Positions 34,919 to 46,142 are shown, counted from the stretch's first letter. The stretch: 64,000 nucleotides of DNA from Thamnaconus septentrionalis (GCA_009823395.1 CM020516.1:3836001-3900000), one strand, 5' to 3'. Translations and numbers: made by a program. Notes: generated by a model not told the origin, from the sequence alone.

Positions 34919-35749
34919 TATGACATCATCGGCGTCCACATCAAGATGTGAAAGCAGGGTTAAAGAACCTAGTTTAGCTGAATTTCAAAACGAAATTTCA
35001 CAGCGTCATCAACATACACCACTTTTTGTGTTTTCTATGCAGGAACTTTATTTCTTTTTATAGTATTGAAGACGAAATATATTTACAAGTATTTTAGAAG
35101 TTACTCCTGACCTTGAAACATGGACCAGAGATCTTTTTCTGACAATGTGCAACAAAACTCGGCTGCAGGAGTTTCCTGAGTCAACTCGACTCGACTACAT
35201 TCTTCAATTTATTTCATGAAATTTCTTTCTGTTCCTTTTTTTAAAAGGTTGAGTGTCGCTAACTCGACGTCTCCGTCTCCTGAACCGATGTTTCCGCTGT
35301 CGACAACGAGACGTTTCGCCGACACGGAAAATGAAAAGACGTGTCGGGTCGCTTCATGTTCACGTCGAGTCTCAGTGAGGAGGAGCCTCGCGCAACTGGC
35401 TGCATTCACTCTGATAATTCACATCATATTTTATATGACGTGAGCGCTAAAATATGGCACTGAAGTCAGGAGGTTGTTTTTTTTTTTACGCAGCTACTGC
35501 TCATCAATTTATTGCTGTGTGTTCTATGAAATGTAGGTGGGATTATTATTAATAAAAATAAAAGTAAAAATTCTGTCAGTTCGCTGTTTCTGTCTAAAAT
35601 ATTTGTACAAATTAGGTGTGAAAATATTTTTTCAAATAGTCGTTAAATAATTGAATGATTAAAAATACTTTTAACCCAGGAAAATGCACAATTATTTTAC
35701 TCACAATGTCCTATTTCAATCCTCCTCATGATCATATGACACTATATAA

Positions 35750-35750
<1 letters not shown>
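34919..35750. other. Unique AT-rich noncoding DNA
   Basis: No gene, TE structure or motif cluster is seen. Confidence 0.45.
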
Positions 35751-35751
<1 letters not shown>

Positions 35752-35798
<47 letters not shown>

Positions 35799-35808
35799 TA
35801 TATATATA
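35752..35808. repeat. (TA)n microsatellite
   Basis: Interrupted once by GACA. Confidence 0.97.
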
Positions 35809-35933
35809 AGAAATACAATTTTTTCCCCCTGTGGTTTCTGTTTGCAGGGTCACTCTCGCTCCCTCCGGCTGCTCCACGGTGCCACCAGACGAGCTCTCGT
35901 CTCTGCTCTCCAGCAGCTTGGAAAGGGAGGCGA

Positions 35934-35967
35934 CGGAGGAGGAGGAGGAGGAGGAGGAGGAGGAGGC
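35934..35967. repeat. (GGA)n microsatellite
   Basis: Eleven units. Confidence 0.96.
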
Positions 35968-36140
35968 GGCAGAAGATATTAATTAAGCCGGGATTCCACG
36001 TTGACTCTGCCTCGTGCATAAGACAGAAGGTTAAGCAAATGCCAGGGCGGCGGTGTCACTTCAAACAATGACTATTAGCTTTGGAATCAGCCGCGGAAAC
36101 ACACTCCATTCAGCCCGCTGATTGCCTCCACCAGCGCTCT

Positions 36141-36156
36141 GTGTGTGTGTGTGTCT

Positions 36157-36189
<33 letters not shown>
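36141..36189. repeat. (GT)n microsatellite
   Basis: GT with a CTCTCT interruption at 36,155-36,160. Confidence 0.96.
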
Positions 36190-36193
<4 letters not shown>

Positions 36194-36387
36194 TGTGTGC
36201 GTGGTGGAAAGGGTGAGGGAGGTGCTGCGGAGGGGCATTCCATTTCAATCTGTGGTTAAATTAGCCGAAGGCAGCAGAGGTTGAAAACACACAATTATTG
36301 GTGCGAGCCGGGCCGCCGGGGGGACGGCTGAGGCCGAGGTGGGAACGAAAGAGAGAAAAGATAGTGATAGAGATGTTATTGGAAGAG

Positions 36388-36412
36388 GTGTGTGTGTGTG
36401 TGTGTGTGTGTG
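36388..36412. repeat. (TG)n microsatellite
   Basis: 25 bp. Confidence 0.96.
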
Positions 36413-36521
36413 CGAAGTGGAAGGGCAGCAGTTTGGAGACTTTTGGAAAGTGTTCCGACCGTCTGCGGGAAGGTTGTGTTCAGGGTCGGTTGTTTCTCGA
36501 GATGCCTTCAAAGACCTCCAG

Positions 36522-36549
36522 AAAAAAAAAAAAAAAAAAAAAAAAAAAA
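36522..36549. repeat. Poly(A) run
   Basis: 28 A's, followed by CCCTACGTCATG. No upstream cDNA-like body was recognised. Confidence 0.96.
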
Positions 36550-36881
36550 CCCTACGTCATGATGCTCCGCCTCTTTCTCCTCCTCCTCCTCAGCAGCAGC
36601 ACGGCGATCGGTTGGTCCAAATGAAACATTTCTAAGCGGACCAACTTTGGCAACTTGAAGCATGAAACAAAAAAAAAAAAAAAGTGTGATTTTATTTCCA
36701 AGATGCTGAATTGTATTTGTATCAGTTTTTTTTCTGAAAAAGAGGGAGAGAAAGAAAGAAAGGAAAGCGTGTTTATCGGAGGACGGAGGAGTAACGACGT
36801 CGCGTTCGGTGCCGTTGCTTTTGTGATTGTGCGTCATTTTGACAACCTTCACGAGTCCACATCAGGAAGGAGGTGGAGGGA

Positions 36882-36923
36882 TTTCTTCTTCTTCTTCTTC
36901 TTCTTCTTCTTCTTCTTCTTCTT
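36882..36923. repeat. (TTC)n microsatellite
   Basis: Fourteen units. Confidence 0.97.
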
Positions 36924-37056
36924 TGGGGAGAGGGTGGGAGGTGGAGTGAAAAACACCAACAAAAAAAAAAAATCCCATATCAACGTGACACAAAGAGGCT
37001 GCGGATAAACAAGGAAGGAGGGAGAGAGATGGAGCGAGAGAGGCCCCTGACACCAG

Positions 37057-37059
<3 letters not shown>

Positions 37060-37102
<43 letters not shown>
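37060..37102. repeat. (CT)n microsatellite
   Basis: 43 bp, uninterrupted. Confidence 0.98.
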
Positions 37103-37105
<3 letters not shown>

Positions 37106-37139
37106 CCCTCCCTGTATTGAGAGAAATTACAGGAGCGTT

Positions 37140-37335
37140 TGATTTGTGAGGCGGCGCCGTCCTCCTGAACATATGGCATTTTAATTCTCCGCCGGTCTCA
37201 TCTGGATCAGCCGGAGCCGGAGTGGATCTCAGCACCATCAGGGAAATATGGGCGCCCGCCGAACGCCTTAACTGCAGAGGGGAGGGGAAGGGGGGGAGTG
37301 GGGGGCTCCAATTTCCCACCTTAATGGGCATCCTC
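37140..37335. other. Unique block, candidate regulatory element
   Basis: Complex GC-leaning sequence with CATTTTAATTC and CTTAATGGGC near its two ends. Confidence 0.28.
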
Positions 37336-37811
37336 ACCCCTCTCTCTCTCCCTCTCTCTCTCTCCCTCCCTCCCTCCTCCTAAATCCGTGTTTGTTTTGC
37401 TCTTATTTATTTATTTCACTCAGCCTTGTTTTTCCTTTTTCTTTTTTTTCTTTTCTTCCTCCCCTCATTCTCCCCACCCTCCTCTCCCCCTCCTCATTCT
37501 TCCCGCTCTCCTTCCAGCAGCTAGCGCTCGCCCGCTTCCCTTATTTGCATTGATTTCCCCACTTAGAGGAAGAGTGGACTCCGAGGGAAAATAGGCCTCC
37601 ATCAAAATGCTCACACACACACACACACACCTGACACACAGCGCAGGAGGACTCGCAGCATTGTGCTGAATATGTTTGCGGCTGTTGGCTTTTTTTTCCC
37701 TTCCTTTTCTTTCTTTTTAATCGTTTGATGCCTTTTGTGTGGCTTGACAGCTTGAGACGAGCTCCTAATAAGTCCGGGCCCGGTGCTGTCCTGCTGGGCT
37801 GAGCAGCAGTC

Positions 37812-37813
<2 letters not shown>

Positions 37814-37844
<31 letters not shown>
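37814..37844. repeat. (CA)n microsatellite
   Basis: 31 bp; imperfect TA and CA runs follow to 37,986. Confidence 0.97.
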
Positions 37845-37846
<2 letters not shown>

Positions 37847-38275
37847 TACACCCATATAAAAATATATATTTATATATATATGGAAAATGCTCGCATATAC
37901 ACAAAAAAGAGCCGATAGCCTCTGTACACACACTCACACATGGACACATTCACACACACACACACACAGTCACACACACACACACAGAGGCCCCCCTAAT
38001 CATCCTGGTGTCTAGCACTCCGCCGGCGATCACCACTCCGCCACGCTGCCATCATGGGCCAATTAAGTGGCCATATATCTGTCTAACCGCCTCCTCCTCC
38101 GGGCCGAACGGACAGCGAGCGGCGGTGGGGGGTTGGGGGTGAGGGAGAAGGAACGCCAACGAGCGGCCACACCAGCCCACCCGCGGCTAGCAGTCAATTT
38201 GTAGCTTAAAGCCCAGTTGCCACAACACTTCTGGCATTATTAGGACGAGTGGCAGAGTGGAGGAGGCTCTGAAGT

Positions 38276-38298
38276 ATGTGTGTGTGTGTGTGTGTGTG
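38276..38298. repeat. (TG)n microsatellite
   Basis: 23 bp. Confidence 0.95.
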
Positions 38299-38336
38299 AG
38301 GGAGAAGGAGAGAGTTGGAGGGTCAGTGAGTGTTTG

Positions 38337-38340
<4 letters not shown>

Positions 38341-38368
<28 letters not shown>
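38341..38368. repeat. (CAG)n microsatellite
   Basis: Nine units. Confidence 0.96.
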
Positions 38369-38529
38369 TTCAATGGATGAGAAGAAAACAACAAAAAAAA
38401 ACAGCCGTCAGTCGGCTCGCGTGCACAGGAAGTGAAGCTCGCCAGTTGTCAAATAAAACAAACATCCAGGCCGGGCCTCCGTGTCGGATCCACCCAGTTG
38501 TTACACTGTTGGCCGCCACCCCGCAGGGT

Positions 38530-38880
38530 TAAGGCCCATACGCAGAGGGCGATAGGCGAAGCGACGCGAATAAATGACGTGAAAATGCGAATTTTTCCTG
38601 TACGCACCTAGCATGAGGCGAATATGCGTGTAAAATTCAAAGGAAACAATGGAATCCACTACATGCTGTCCTACCCTACCGTCCTGGTGATGGCTGAATT
38701 AAGCCAATGTTGTTCTTCAGAGAGGAGATGGGAGAGTTCAACACGTCCATCCAGGAGCTTTTCGGAGCTTTCCAGGAGAGATTTTACCCAGTGAAATTTG
38801 GCCAGTAATTCAGAATGTCCGTCGGACAATTTGGACAAGGACTCCTACGTCAACTGTGTAACCAACCATTGTTAAGGTCA
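38530..38880. mobile_element. Possible degenerate DNA-transposon fragment
   Basis: GCGACGCGAATAAATGACG, GCGAATTTTTCCTG and GGCGAATATGCG words resemble the GCGAAT-rich termini I recall from fish Harbinger-like elements. A 33-codon open frame at 38,707-38,808 (residues MLFFREEMGEF, ending VKFGQ) reads like protein but matches no domain I can name. Ends and target duplication are not visible. Confidence 0.25.
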
Positions 38881-39835
38881 AGTTAAATAGCTGAATGGGA
38901 ACAAAGGTCTGAAGGGGACGTGGAGATCAGACTGAACAGCGTCTGTAGTCACATCACAGTCTGGAACTACAGAAATAAATTTAGCCGCTGATGAATGAAG
39001 TGGCGCCCGGAGTCTGTGGTACCGGCTCAATGGTGCCACCTTTGGACCGGCCCTGTCCCCTTCTGAATGGAGTGACCTCGACAACAGCACAGGCAGCTGA
39101 GACCATTCAAAATCTTCAAACCATCACATCAAAAGCTGAAGAGCCCTTCACATCCAAGCTCCAAAGTCCAGGCCTCGACCTTTCAGTCGCAGCGACCTTG
39201 AGGATGATTGCCAGGTCTAAAGGTCAGCACTTTTAGACAAATATGTCACAATAACATACCGTCAGATACAGAGTCCATTCAAAGACGGTGAAAAGGTTGT
39301 GACGTCCCCGGCTTTGATGGAGGGAGCTGTCCAAGGTGCTGATACAACTGCCACGTCTCCAATCGTCCCTGAGGGAAACTTTTCAACACGTTAGGATCCA
39401 AATTAAGTTTTATCTTCTTGTTTTATTTAGTTTTGTTTTTTTTTTTCAAGAACTAAGAGAACAAGTTCACAGCCATGGATGTAGCTGGTGAGCCGTGGAA
39501 GAAGCATGGAAGTTGTTGTTCATATTGCTCACCACACGGGACTCATAAATAAGACCTTGACAAAAGACTTCTGTCATTTGTAAGATGTCCCAACGCTGCT
39601 TTTCATTGATCGGCACTCACAGTCGCTCTGTAGGAAAGAAAAACCTGGAACTGGGAGGAAGATCAGCAGAAGAACCGACCGTGCTGGTTGGAACCAGAGG
39701 TCTGGATGGACTGGTTGATGATAAACAGAAAAGACCGCAAGAGTTTAAATGGAAAAGCTTTACCGTGACTCTAAACACCAGATTCAGCTGATTGAATTTG
39801 TTTTTGTTTTTTAAATTCCAGTGATTGCTTCCGCT
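38881..39835. other. Unique noncoding DNA
   Basis: Several open frames under 90 codons, none with recognisable domains. A T run lies at 39,438-39,447. Confidence 0.45.
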
Positions 39836-39839
39836 CAAC

Positions 39840-40140
39840 ACCAACGTGAAGCTGTTTCCTCCTGCGTGAGCTCGGCGTGTGGCGAAAAGGCCGTGCCGGC
39901 GAGGCGAGGCAAGCGGACCGCCGTGGTCATCCATCAGGGCGAGGGGCCGGCTTATAAACTCCGGCCGTCAGCTGCCGGGTCGGAGGTGTCGGCCGGGTCG
40001 GGAACGCCGACCCGGAACGTTTAACCGCCGGCTCCCACGGCGGCGGCCGGGTTGCCGCGGTCAGGGGCCGCCGGAGGGCGAGAGAGGCGGCGCTCACGCT
40101 GGAGGTCATGACCGGGAGAGACGTGACCTTCGACACTGCA
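39840..40140. promoter_or_regulatory. CpG-island-like block with a TATA-like word
   Basis: CG dinucleotides are dense over about 300 bp. A TATAAA word sits at 39,953-39,958 in CGGCTTATAAACTCCGG. No clear initiator at the usual spacing or exon downstream was identified. It may be a promoter, an unmethylated enhancer or a GC-rich conserved element. Confidence 0.3.
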
Positions 40141-40259
40141 GGCTGGCTCCTCCCACCTCCCACCCCCCCTCCCTCGCCCTGCAGAGTCAGGGAGGAAGAG
40201 AGAGAGTTTTTCCCAGACGGCAGTTGAGTCACGACACCTCTGACTCCGTGTGGGTGCCA

Positions 40260-40345
40260 CCACATTGATGACCCCCACCCCCCTCACCCTCTGCACCCCC
40301 CACCCCCACCCCCACCCCCACCTCGCCCCCCCTACCCCTCCCCAG
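40260..40345. repeat. C-rich low-complexity tract
   Basis: CCCCCAC units; the opposite strand is G-rich. Confidence 0.9.
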
Positions 40346-40799
40346 CTGACTTACATCCACCTACAACTTCCAACCCACAACGGCCGTCCCTCAATCCCTC
40401 CTGTCTCAGAATGGAGAGGAGGTGGAGGAGGTGAGAGGGGGGGGGGGGTGGAGAACAGAGGGGAAAGAAAAGTCTGATGAAGAACCCTTTTGATAAAGCG
40501 CTGCAGGCGAAAGGAAGAGAAAATTGATTGAACCTTGATGAGATTTATATCAGGGGGGGTTTGACTTCATTTGCAGCCGCGGACCTTGTGCGCGCATCAG
40601 GGAGCGAGGAGGAGGGGGGAGAGGGGGAGGATTGGGAGGAGTAGGAGAAGGAGGAGGAGGAGGAATCCTGTACATATGTATGATCTGTGCTCGGCTGTGA
40701 TTCCCAGTTAAAGGGACGAACACGAGGGAGCGCCGGCGGATTTGCATGATTTTTTTTTCTTCTCTTTCTCGGTCCTTTTAACCTTCCTCTGACGCAGCC

Positions 40800-40920
40800 G
40801 CTGATAACACCAGCGCCAGCACCACTAGCATCATCAGCACCACCAGTACCACCAGTACCACCAGTACCACCACCACCGCCATGAGCACCACCAACACCAC
40901 TATCACCACCAACACTGCTC
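40800..40920. repeat. Minisatellite with CCACCAGTA unit
   Basis: CAGTACCAC/CACCAGTAC units, three near-perfect at 40,840-40,866, with more divergent CACCAC and CATCAGCAC flanks. On the other strand the unit contains TACTGGTGG, the core of the arrays at 12.0, 16.0 and 27.5 kb. Confidence 0.85.
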
Positions 40921-41232
40921 CCTCCCAGAAGTCGGCCGCATAGTCGCTGACCAAAGTTGAAAAGTGTTTTCTGGCAGCAGGGGGCGGGGACAACAGAATA
41001 AAAGAAGCAATAAAATAAAAAAAAAAAAAAAAAGGCACAAATGTCATAAATGTTTTGTAGGTATGTTTTGTGTGTTTTCTGTTCCTCTGTCTTGTGTTTT
41101 TTCTCTTTTAATTTCAACATGAATATTGAAAAAACATTTTACAACGCTACAACGTTGACACGGTTGAAAGTGAGATTTACTGAACTTGTCGTCACCTGGA
41201 CGGACCGACAACCAGACCAAGCACTGACGTTT

Positions 41233-41263
41233 TATCATCATCATCATCATCATCATCATCATC
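41233..41263. repeat. (ATC)n microsatellite
   Basis: Ten units. Confidence 0.96.
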
Positions 41264-41506
41264 TTTTATAAGTTCTCTCGCAGCTGCTGTTTATTGAGCC
41301 GCATGACAACAACAACAATTAGCATTGTGTATTGATGTCATGTTCCTTTGTGTAAAACATGATCCAGGAGCGTCCATCAGCGTCGCACCACGTCCAAACG
41401 GCCTTCAAATCGACAAAGAGAGGAATTAATTTTACACCAGTTTTCCTGCCGTGATGTGGAATTGGCAGCTTGACAGACTCGCCACCATTCCTTCAGACGG
41501 CCGCTG

Positions 41507-41507
<1 letters not shown>

Positions 41508-41544
<37 letters not shown>
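41508..41544. repeat. (GT)n microsatellite
   Basis: 37 bp, uninterrupted. Confidence 0.98.
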
Positions 41545-41545
<1 letters not shown>

Positions 41546-41698
41546 TATAAGTGGCAGGGCTGCCTGCTGTACATGATGCCATCTGGCAGCGACGCCTCGC
41601 ACCGAGGCTGCAGTCGTCCCTGCGTGTCGGAATCAGAACCGCCCGGATCGCAGTTAGCGGATCACTGCACTCACCAATCATCACCCGAAAAATATTAG

Positions 41699-41703
<5 letters not shown>

Positions 41704-41768
<65 letters not shown>
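41704..41768. repeat. (CA)n microsatellite
   Basis: 65 bp, uninterrupted; inverse of the (GT)n 160 bp to its left. Confidence 0.98.
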
Positions 41769-41776
<8 letters not shown>

Positions 41777-41969
41777 CGTCGCATAAGGCGCCGATGCACA
41801 GATGCTATGAGTGAACACGCTAATTGCAGCCGGAGGTTGTCAATCAAACGTTCCTTTTTTCTCGTCGTTTACTTTCTCTCGCCAAAAAAATAAAGAAAAA
41901 AAAAACGCCCAGAGGGAGAGAAAAAAAAAAATCAAGATGAGTGTGTGGAAGATATTTTAATGAAGGTGG

Positions 41970-41994
41970 ACAACAACAACAACAACAACAACAA
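41970..41994. repeat. (CAA)n microsatellite
   Basis: Eight units. Confidence 0.95.
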
Positions 41995-42890
41995 AAATAA
42001 CAAACGTTAAGGTCAAAATCAAAGCAAAATAGGAGGTTGTAAACAGCGGGCTAAGTGTCCTTCTGTCCTGGAGGTCTTAAGAGGTTGTTTGCTTGTTTGT
42101 TTTGAAATGATTAACAATTTAAGCTCCACTGGTATCGTAATATCATAAAAACTAAAGATTAAAGAACTTACAAACTGAAGTCGGGGCTCAGGAACCGAGG
42201 TCACCTTTTTTTTTTTTTTTTACTTCCTCTTCATCCTCTTTCGATAAAACTGCCCACGCTGTCTCAGTTTGTTCCCCAGTTTCCGTCGTCACAAGTCCTG
42301 ACGCAACACGCCTGTGCACACCGCTCCTCATCCCTCACCTTTGTATTGACAGCGGTGTAATAAATAGGATGTGAAACCGTGAGGCTCTGGATCGAACAGT
42401 CGGGTCTGGAACGCCGGGAACGCTGAGCCAAACTTTGGAATTGCAAATGTCTTCACGTCTCGAGTCTCACTGGATTTTTCTCGATTGCTTCGTCTAGAAA
42501 CAACGGGTACCAGGTCGCACACCTGGTGGGCGGGACGCATCCCTGAAACCAGTTTAAGTGCATCCACGCAATAAAATAACACCGCCGTTATTTTATTGTT
42601 ATTATTTCAGAAGCAGTAATAATCGTGCAGTTGTGCCTCTCTGACGCTGCACTTTTTTTTTTTTTTTTTATAGCTCGACCCTCCTCCACTTCGGGGCCGT
42701 ATGCTAGCAATAGCGCGTCGTCGCTGAAGGCCCTGCCGGCGAACGCTCTGTAAACACTGCACACATTGAGACATCAAGAAATTATTGTCAAGCGCGGCGG
42801 CGGCGGCAGGACGCTGAATCAATTTGGGCTCCTTCAAAAGGCGCCGCTCAAAAAAAAAGCCGGCGGCAGCGGCGGCGGTGAGCAAGCGGT
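41995..42890. other. Unique noncoding DNA
   Basis: Holds T runs at 42,207-42,221 and 42,651-42,669 and a GCGGCGGCGG segment at 42,797. No gene. Confidence 0.45.
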
Positions 42891-43165
42891 AGCGGAGATG
42901 CTAATCGGCGGAGAGGTCCGAGTTTAATGCCTCCCTCCTCCTCCCGATCAGACGCCTGTGAAGCCCCCCCACACTCCCCCATCTTAATTATCACCATAGG
43001 ACGCACATTAGCCGACCAAACGCAAATGTCATCAGAACGACAATGGGCCCGCCGCCGCCGTTAGCGCCGGCCGTTAATTGATCTTATCCTAATCACATTA
43101 TCTGGTTCAAATAAGGCGCTTTAATGGGCGGGCGGCGGCCGTTTAGACCCCTCGTAAATACCGAC
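42890..43165. other. Unique block, candidate conserved noncoding element
   Basis: GCTAATCGG, CTTAATTATC, CACATTAGCC, GTTAATTGATC, CTTATCCTAATC and TTATCTGG combine homeodomain-type and GATA-type cores with CpG-rich spacers in 275 bp. Confidence 0.36.
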
Positions 43166-43169
43166 TGAG

Positions 43170-43171
<2 letters not shown>

Positions 43172-43206
<35 letters not shown>
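43172..43206. repeat. (GA)n microsatellite
   Basis: 35 bp. Confidence 0.97.
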
Positions 43207-43211
<5 letters not shown>

Positions 43212-43383
43212 AAAGAAGAAGACCCGACCGCGTTTTAAACAAGGGGGGACGTTTGCGGCTGACTGAGTATCAACACGGAGGTAAGACGACTTAATTGACC
43301 TGGATTTTATCCGGTGGGAGGATATTGTTGCCGCTGTAACGCCGAGGTTTTATTGTCCGCGAGAGGCCAGACCGCCGGAGTGC

Positions 43384-43385
<2 letters not shown>

Positions 43386-43423
<38 letters not shown>
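43386..43423. repeat. (CA)n microsatellite
   Basis: 38 bp, uninterrupted. Confidence 0.98.
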
Positions 43424-43424
<1 letters not shown>

Positions 43425-44250
43425 CATTCCTGCACACTTCCCTTGCACCTGTACTGGCCGTTCCACCGGGAAAGTGTGAAATCAAAAAGGCTGACTGATT
43501 ATGAAGCATTTTCAGCACAAGAAACGCCTTTAATAAACTATTACAATTCATCCAAAATGTCAAAAATTTCTATTATCGTAATAATAATTGCCAGCGCTAT
43601 TTGTGATTTTGTTATTCACAATGCATGCTGACGTCTGTATGCACGAGGTTTGTCTTAGAAATAACATGAGGAGGCTCCTGATTGCAGCGTCCACAGGTTT
43701 TTGGAATTATTGGATATGGATGTTAATTCCAGCTAATTATGCGCACTTGATTAAATCCTATAAATTTCTTTTATTAGGTAAAATCATATAAACGTAGGGT
43801 TTAAGTGTGCAACATTTAAATGGACCTGCCATATATTCCATATTGCTCGAATGATGTGCTGTGTTTTTGCATATTTTCAACGGGACTCCGTGTTAAGTCT
43901 CCATTAAAGAAAAAAACAAAGCAAAACAAAAGAAACAAAACCAAAAAAAAAAAAAAAAGAAAAGAAAAAGAATGTCTGTTTAAAGCTGTTTGTTCCTGAA
44001 TTGGTGTTTCATTTATTTTTGTCGGCGGGATGATTTCAAACGCTTCCCTCGTTGTTTCGGAGCCAAAAGGGTAAAAATTCAGTAATGGACCGAGCCGCCT
44101 CACGACCCTCGCAAGGAAGTTTAGTGGAAAAAACAAACGCGGTTATAACAACAACAATAAAGGAATCGTCCAAATTTACTCCCATTGTCGAGCCAATTAG
44201 AAGTCAGCCTGCCTCCTCGGCGGGACTGTAATTACACAAACAAGGACGTG
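43424..44250. other. Unique AT-rich noncoding DNA
   Basis: A-rich between 43,907 and 43,970. No gene signal. Confidence 0.45.
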
Positions 44251-44253
44251 CGT

Positions 44254-44254
<1 letters not shown>

Positions 44255-44289
<35 letters not shown>
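44255..44289. repeat. (CA)n microsatellite
   Basis: 35 bp. Confidence 0.98.
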
Positions 44290-44291
<2 letters not shown>

Positions 44292-44798
44292 AGTAAGTCA
44301 ACCCCCTGGAAGGCTGCCCCCCTCCCTTTGTTCGACACACAAGAAGAACCAAATCTCTCAAACGGAGAAATAAACAAAACAAACAAAAATACGGCAGATG
44401 AAAGGAGACCAGAGACAATAAAGGGGACGTGTCCCCGGTGGATTGTCCCGTCCCTCCTCTCCGCTGTAGGTTTCCTTTCTTCCTCCCCCCGCCTCCTCCC
44501 CTCCACTCCCCCCTCCTTCCCCTTATTATTTTATTTGTTTGCCGCGCGGCCGTTTCATTACATTTTCCTCTCCGTCTCATTCTTTGTTTATTGTTTGCGT
44601 CGGGCCGATTCCTTAAATGCTGTCGACGGCCGCTTTGATCTCGCCGGAGGAAGCGTGGAGAGGAGCAGCAGCAGCGGCGGCGGCGGTGGAAGTTACTCTG
44701 ATTAGACTTTCATTAAGTTGGCGCGGCGTCCCTTTAATGCCGGAACCCGACAACAGGCTCCGGTGCGCATCCTGACAGAGAGGCTCAAAATAAGTCAA

Positions 44799-44799
<1 letters not shown>

Positions 44800-44850
<51 letters not shown>
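44800..44850. repeat. (GT)n microsatellite
   Basis: 51 bp, uninterrupted. Confidence 0.98.
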
Positions 44851-44853
<3 letters not shown>

Positions 44854-44981
44854 CCCACATGCTGAATATGCTGCGTTTCATAAGGCCTTGAAGTGAGTGA
44901 AAGCATCAGGAAGTAAAAGAGCAGCAACTTCATGGAGAAGCTCCGCCCACTTTCATGCTAATTTCTCCTCCCTGCAGTGCC

Positions 44982-45513
44982 ATTAGCTGCATTTCCATGA
45001 CATTTTTTCGCAAAACAAAAGCGATATTTCCAAAATTTCGACCAAAAGTTTTGTGATTTGCAGGTGTTTCCATTGAATGGTGTGAAGCGCATAAACCGTA
45101 ATTCTCGTAAAATCTTGCCCCACGAGATTTACGAGAATTACAGTAATTACAGTGCTTTTGTTTGTTTGCTATCCAGGATGGTTTTTCTATTTTTGTCTTT
45201 GATGACTTGTAAAAAAAAATATTCCACCTCATCCTCCGTCGAATCATAACGTGCCGTTTTCACTTAGAGTGAACTGGTCACGTGACCTCGTACGTCGCGT
45301 CCGCTGACGTGTAAATGCGTATAAAGTGTCTCCATGACACTTTTGCGATGTACCTCGATATGGATACGTCTGAAAAACCACCTCCTGAGAGCGTCAAAAC
45401 CTTTTAGCCATATTTGAGTGGTTTGTCCAAGTTTAGCTGTTTCCATTAGCAGTTTATTTTATTGCCATATTTAGGTTTTGTGCAATTCCAGGGGTCATGG
45501 AAACGCAGCTACT
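44982..45513 (-). mobile_element. Inverted-repeat element copy A (about 532 bp, most complete)
   Basis: The left end reads TTAGCTGCATTTCCATGAC and the right end reads GTCATGGAAACGCAGCTA, so the ends are inverted copies of about 18 bp with one or two mismatches. This suggests a nonautonomous DNA transposon; there is no transposase frame. Inside are the palindrome GGTCACGTGACC (45,276-45,287) and a hairpin at 45,098-45,141. Reverse-complemented, it aligns along most of its length by eye to copies B and D and to the fragment C, which is in the same orientation as A. A target duplication could not be fixed. Confidence 0.8.
45098..45141. other. Stem-loop inside copy A
   Basis: GTAATTCTCGTAA (45,098-45,110) is exactly reverse-complementary to TTACGAGAATTAC (45,129-45,141), with an 18-base loop whose first bases can extend pairing. 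Confidence 0.9.
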
Positions 45514-45530
45514 GACCGAGAGCCGCAACT

Positions 45531-46142
45531 TCAACCGCTGCTTCTTCCTCTTTTTCTGGGTTTTAAACTCCTCCCACTCCTTGGTCTGCCACTTTTTGAG
45601 AGACTCTCTGGGCCGTTTGAAGCAATATTGTCGCGGATCAAAGGTGCGATGACATCTTTTAGTTGATTCAAAAATTGCCTCTGCTGTCGCAGCCCAGTCC
45701 GGGTGGAAGCATCGTTTGCAGTGGTGGGAGGCGGAGGCGGAGGGGGGGGAGAGTTGGCGGACCAATCAATGACTTCCTGTTCACACTGGAGAAGTTGGTG
45801 GTGGTGGCGATGAGCGGCGGACTCCTCGAGGTCAATGAGGAATCGATAGCGGTGGCGAAGACGAGAGACGGCGGAGTGGAGCAGCCGGGATGCTGACATC
45901 TGGACAGGAGGGGGCGGAGGGGTGGAGGGGAGGGAGGGAGGGAGAGAGGAAAGGAGGGATGGAGGCTGAAGAAGAAGAAGGAGCTGGCTGGAGCGAAAAT
46001 GCTTTTTAGAGACATGACTGGGATGTTTTTCCTGCAGCAGCAGCTCGAAGCGGTCAACAGTGACTCGACGGTTCCATGAAAGGTTCAGTCCGCTAAATTC
46101 AGCCTGGTGGACCATCGGCTCGACTGTCAACAAGACAAACAA
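45531..46142 (-). other. Unrecognised 203-codon open frame, coding status doubtful
   Basis: The frame starts with residues MFVLLTVEPMV and ends near RKRGRSSG, next to inverted-repeat element A. A pyrimidine tract with TTGTTGACAG sits at its 5' end and another ending CCTGTCCAG lies in the middle, so it could be split into exons. An overlapping frame at 45,454-45,765 reads equally protein-like (residues RESLKKWQTKEWEEF). A polyproline run and no known domain argue for caution. It may be a decayed gene fragment or chance. Confidence 0.15.

Noticed and set aside
36522..36549. Processed pseudogene tail
   Set aside because: The 28-base A run has no upstream gene-like body or target duplication; likewise the T run at 31,874-31,900.
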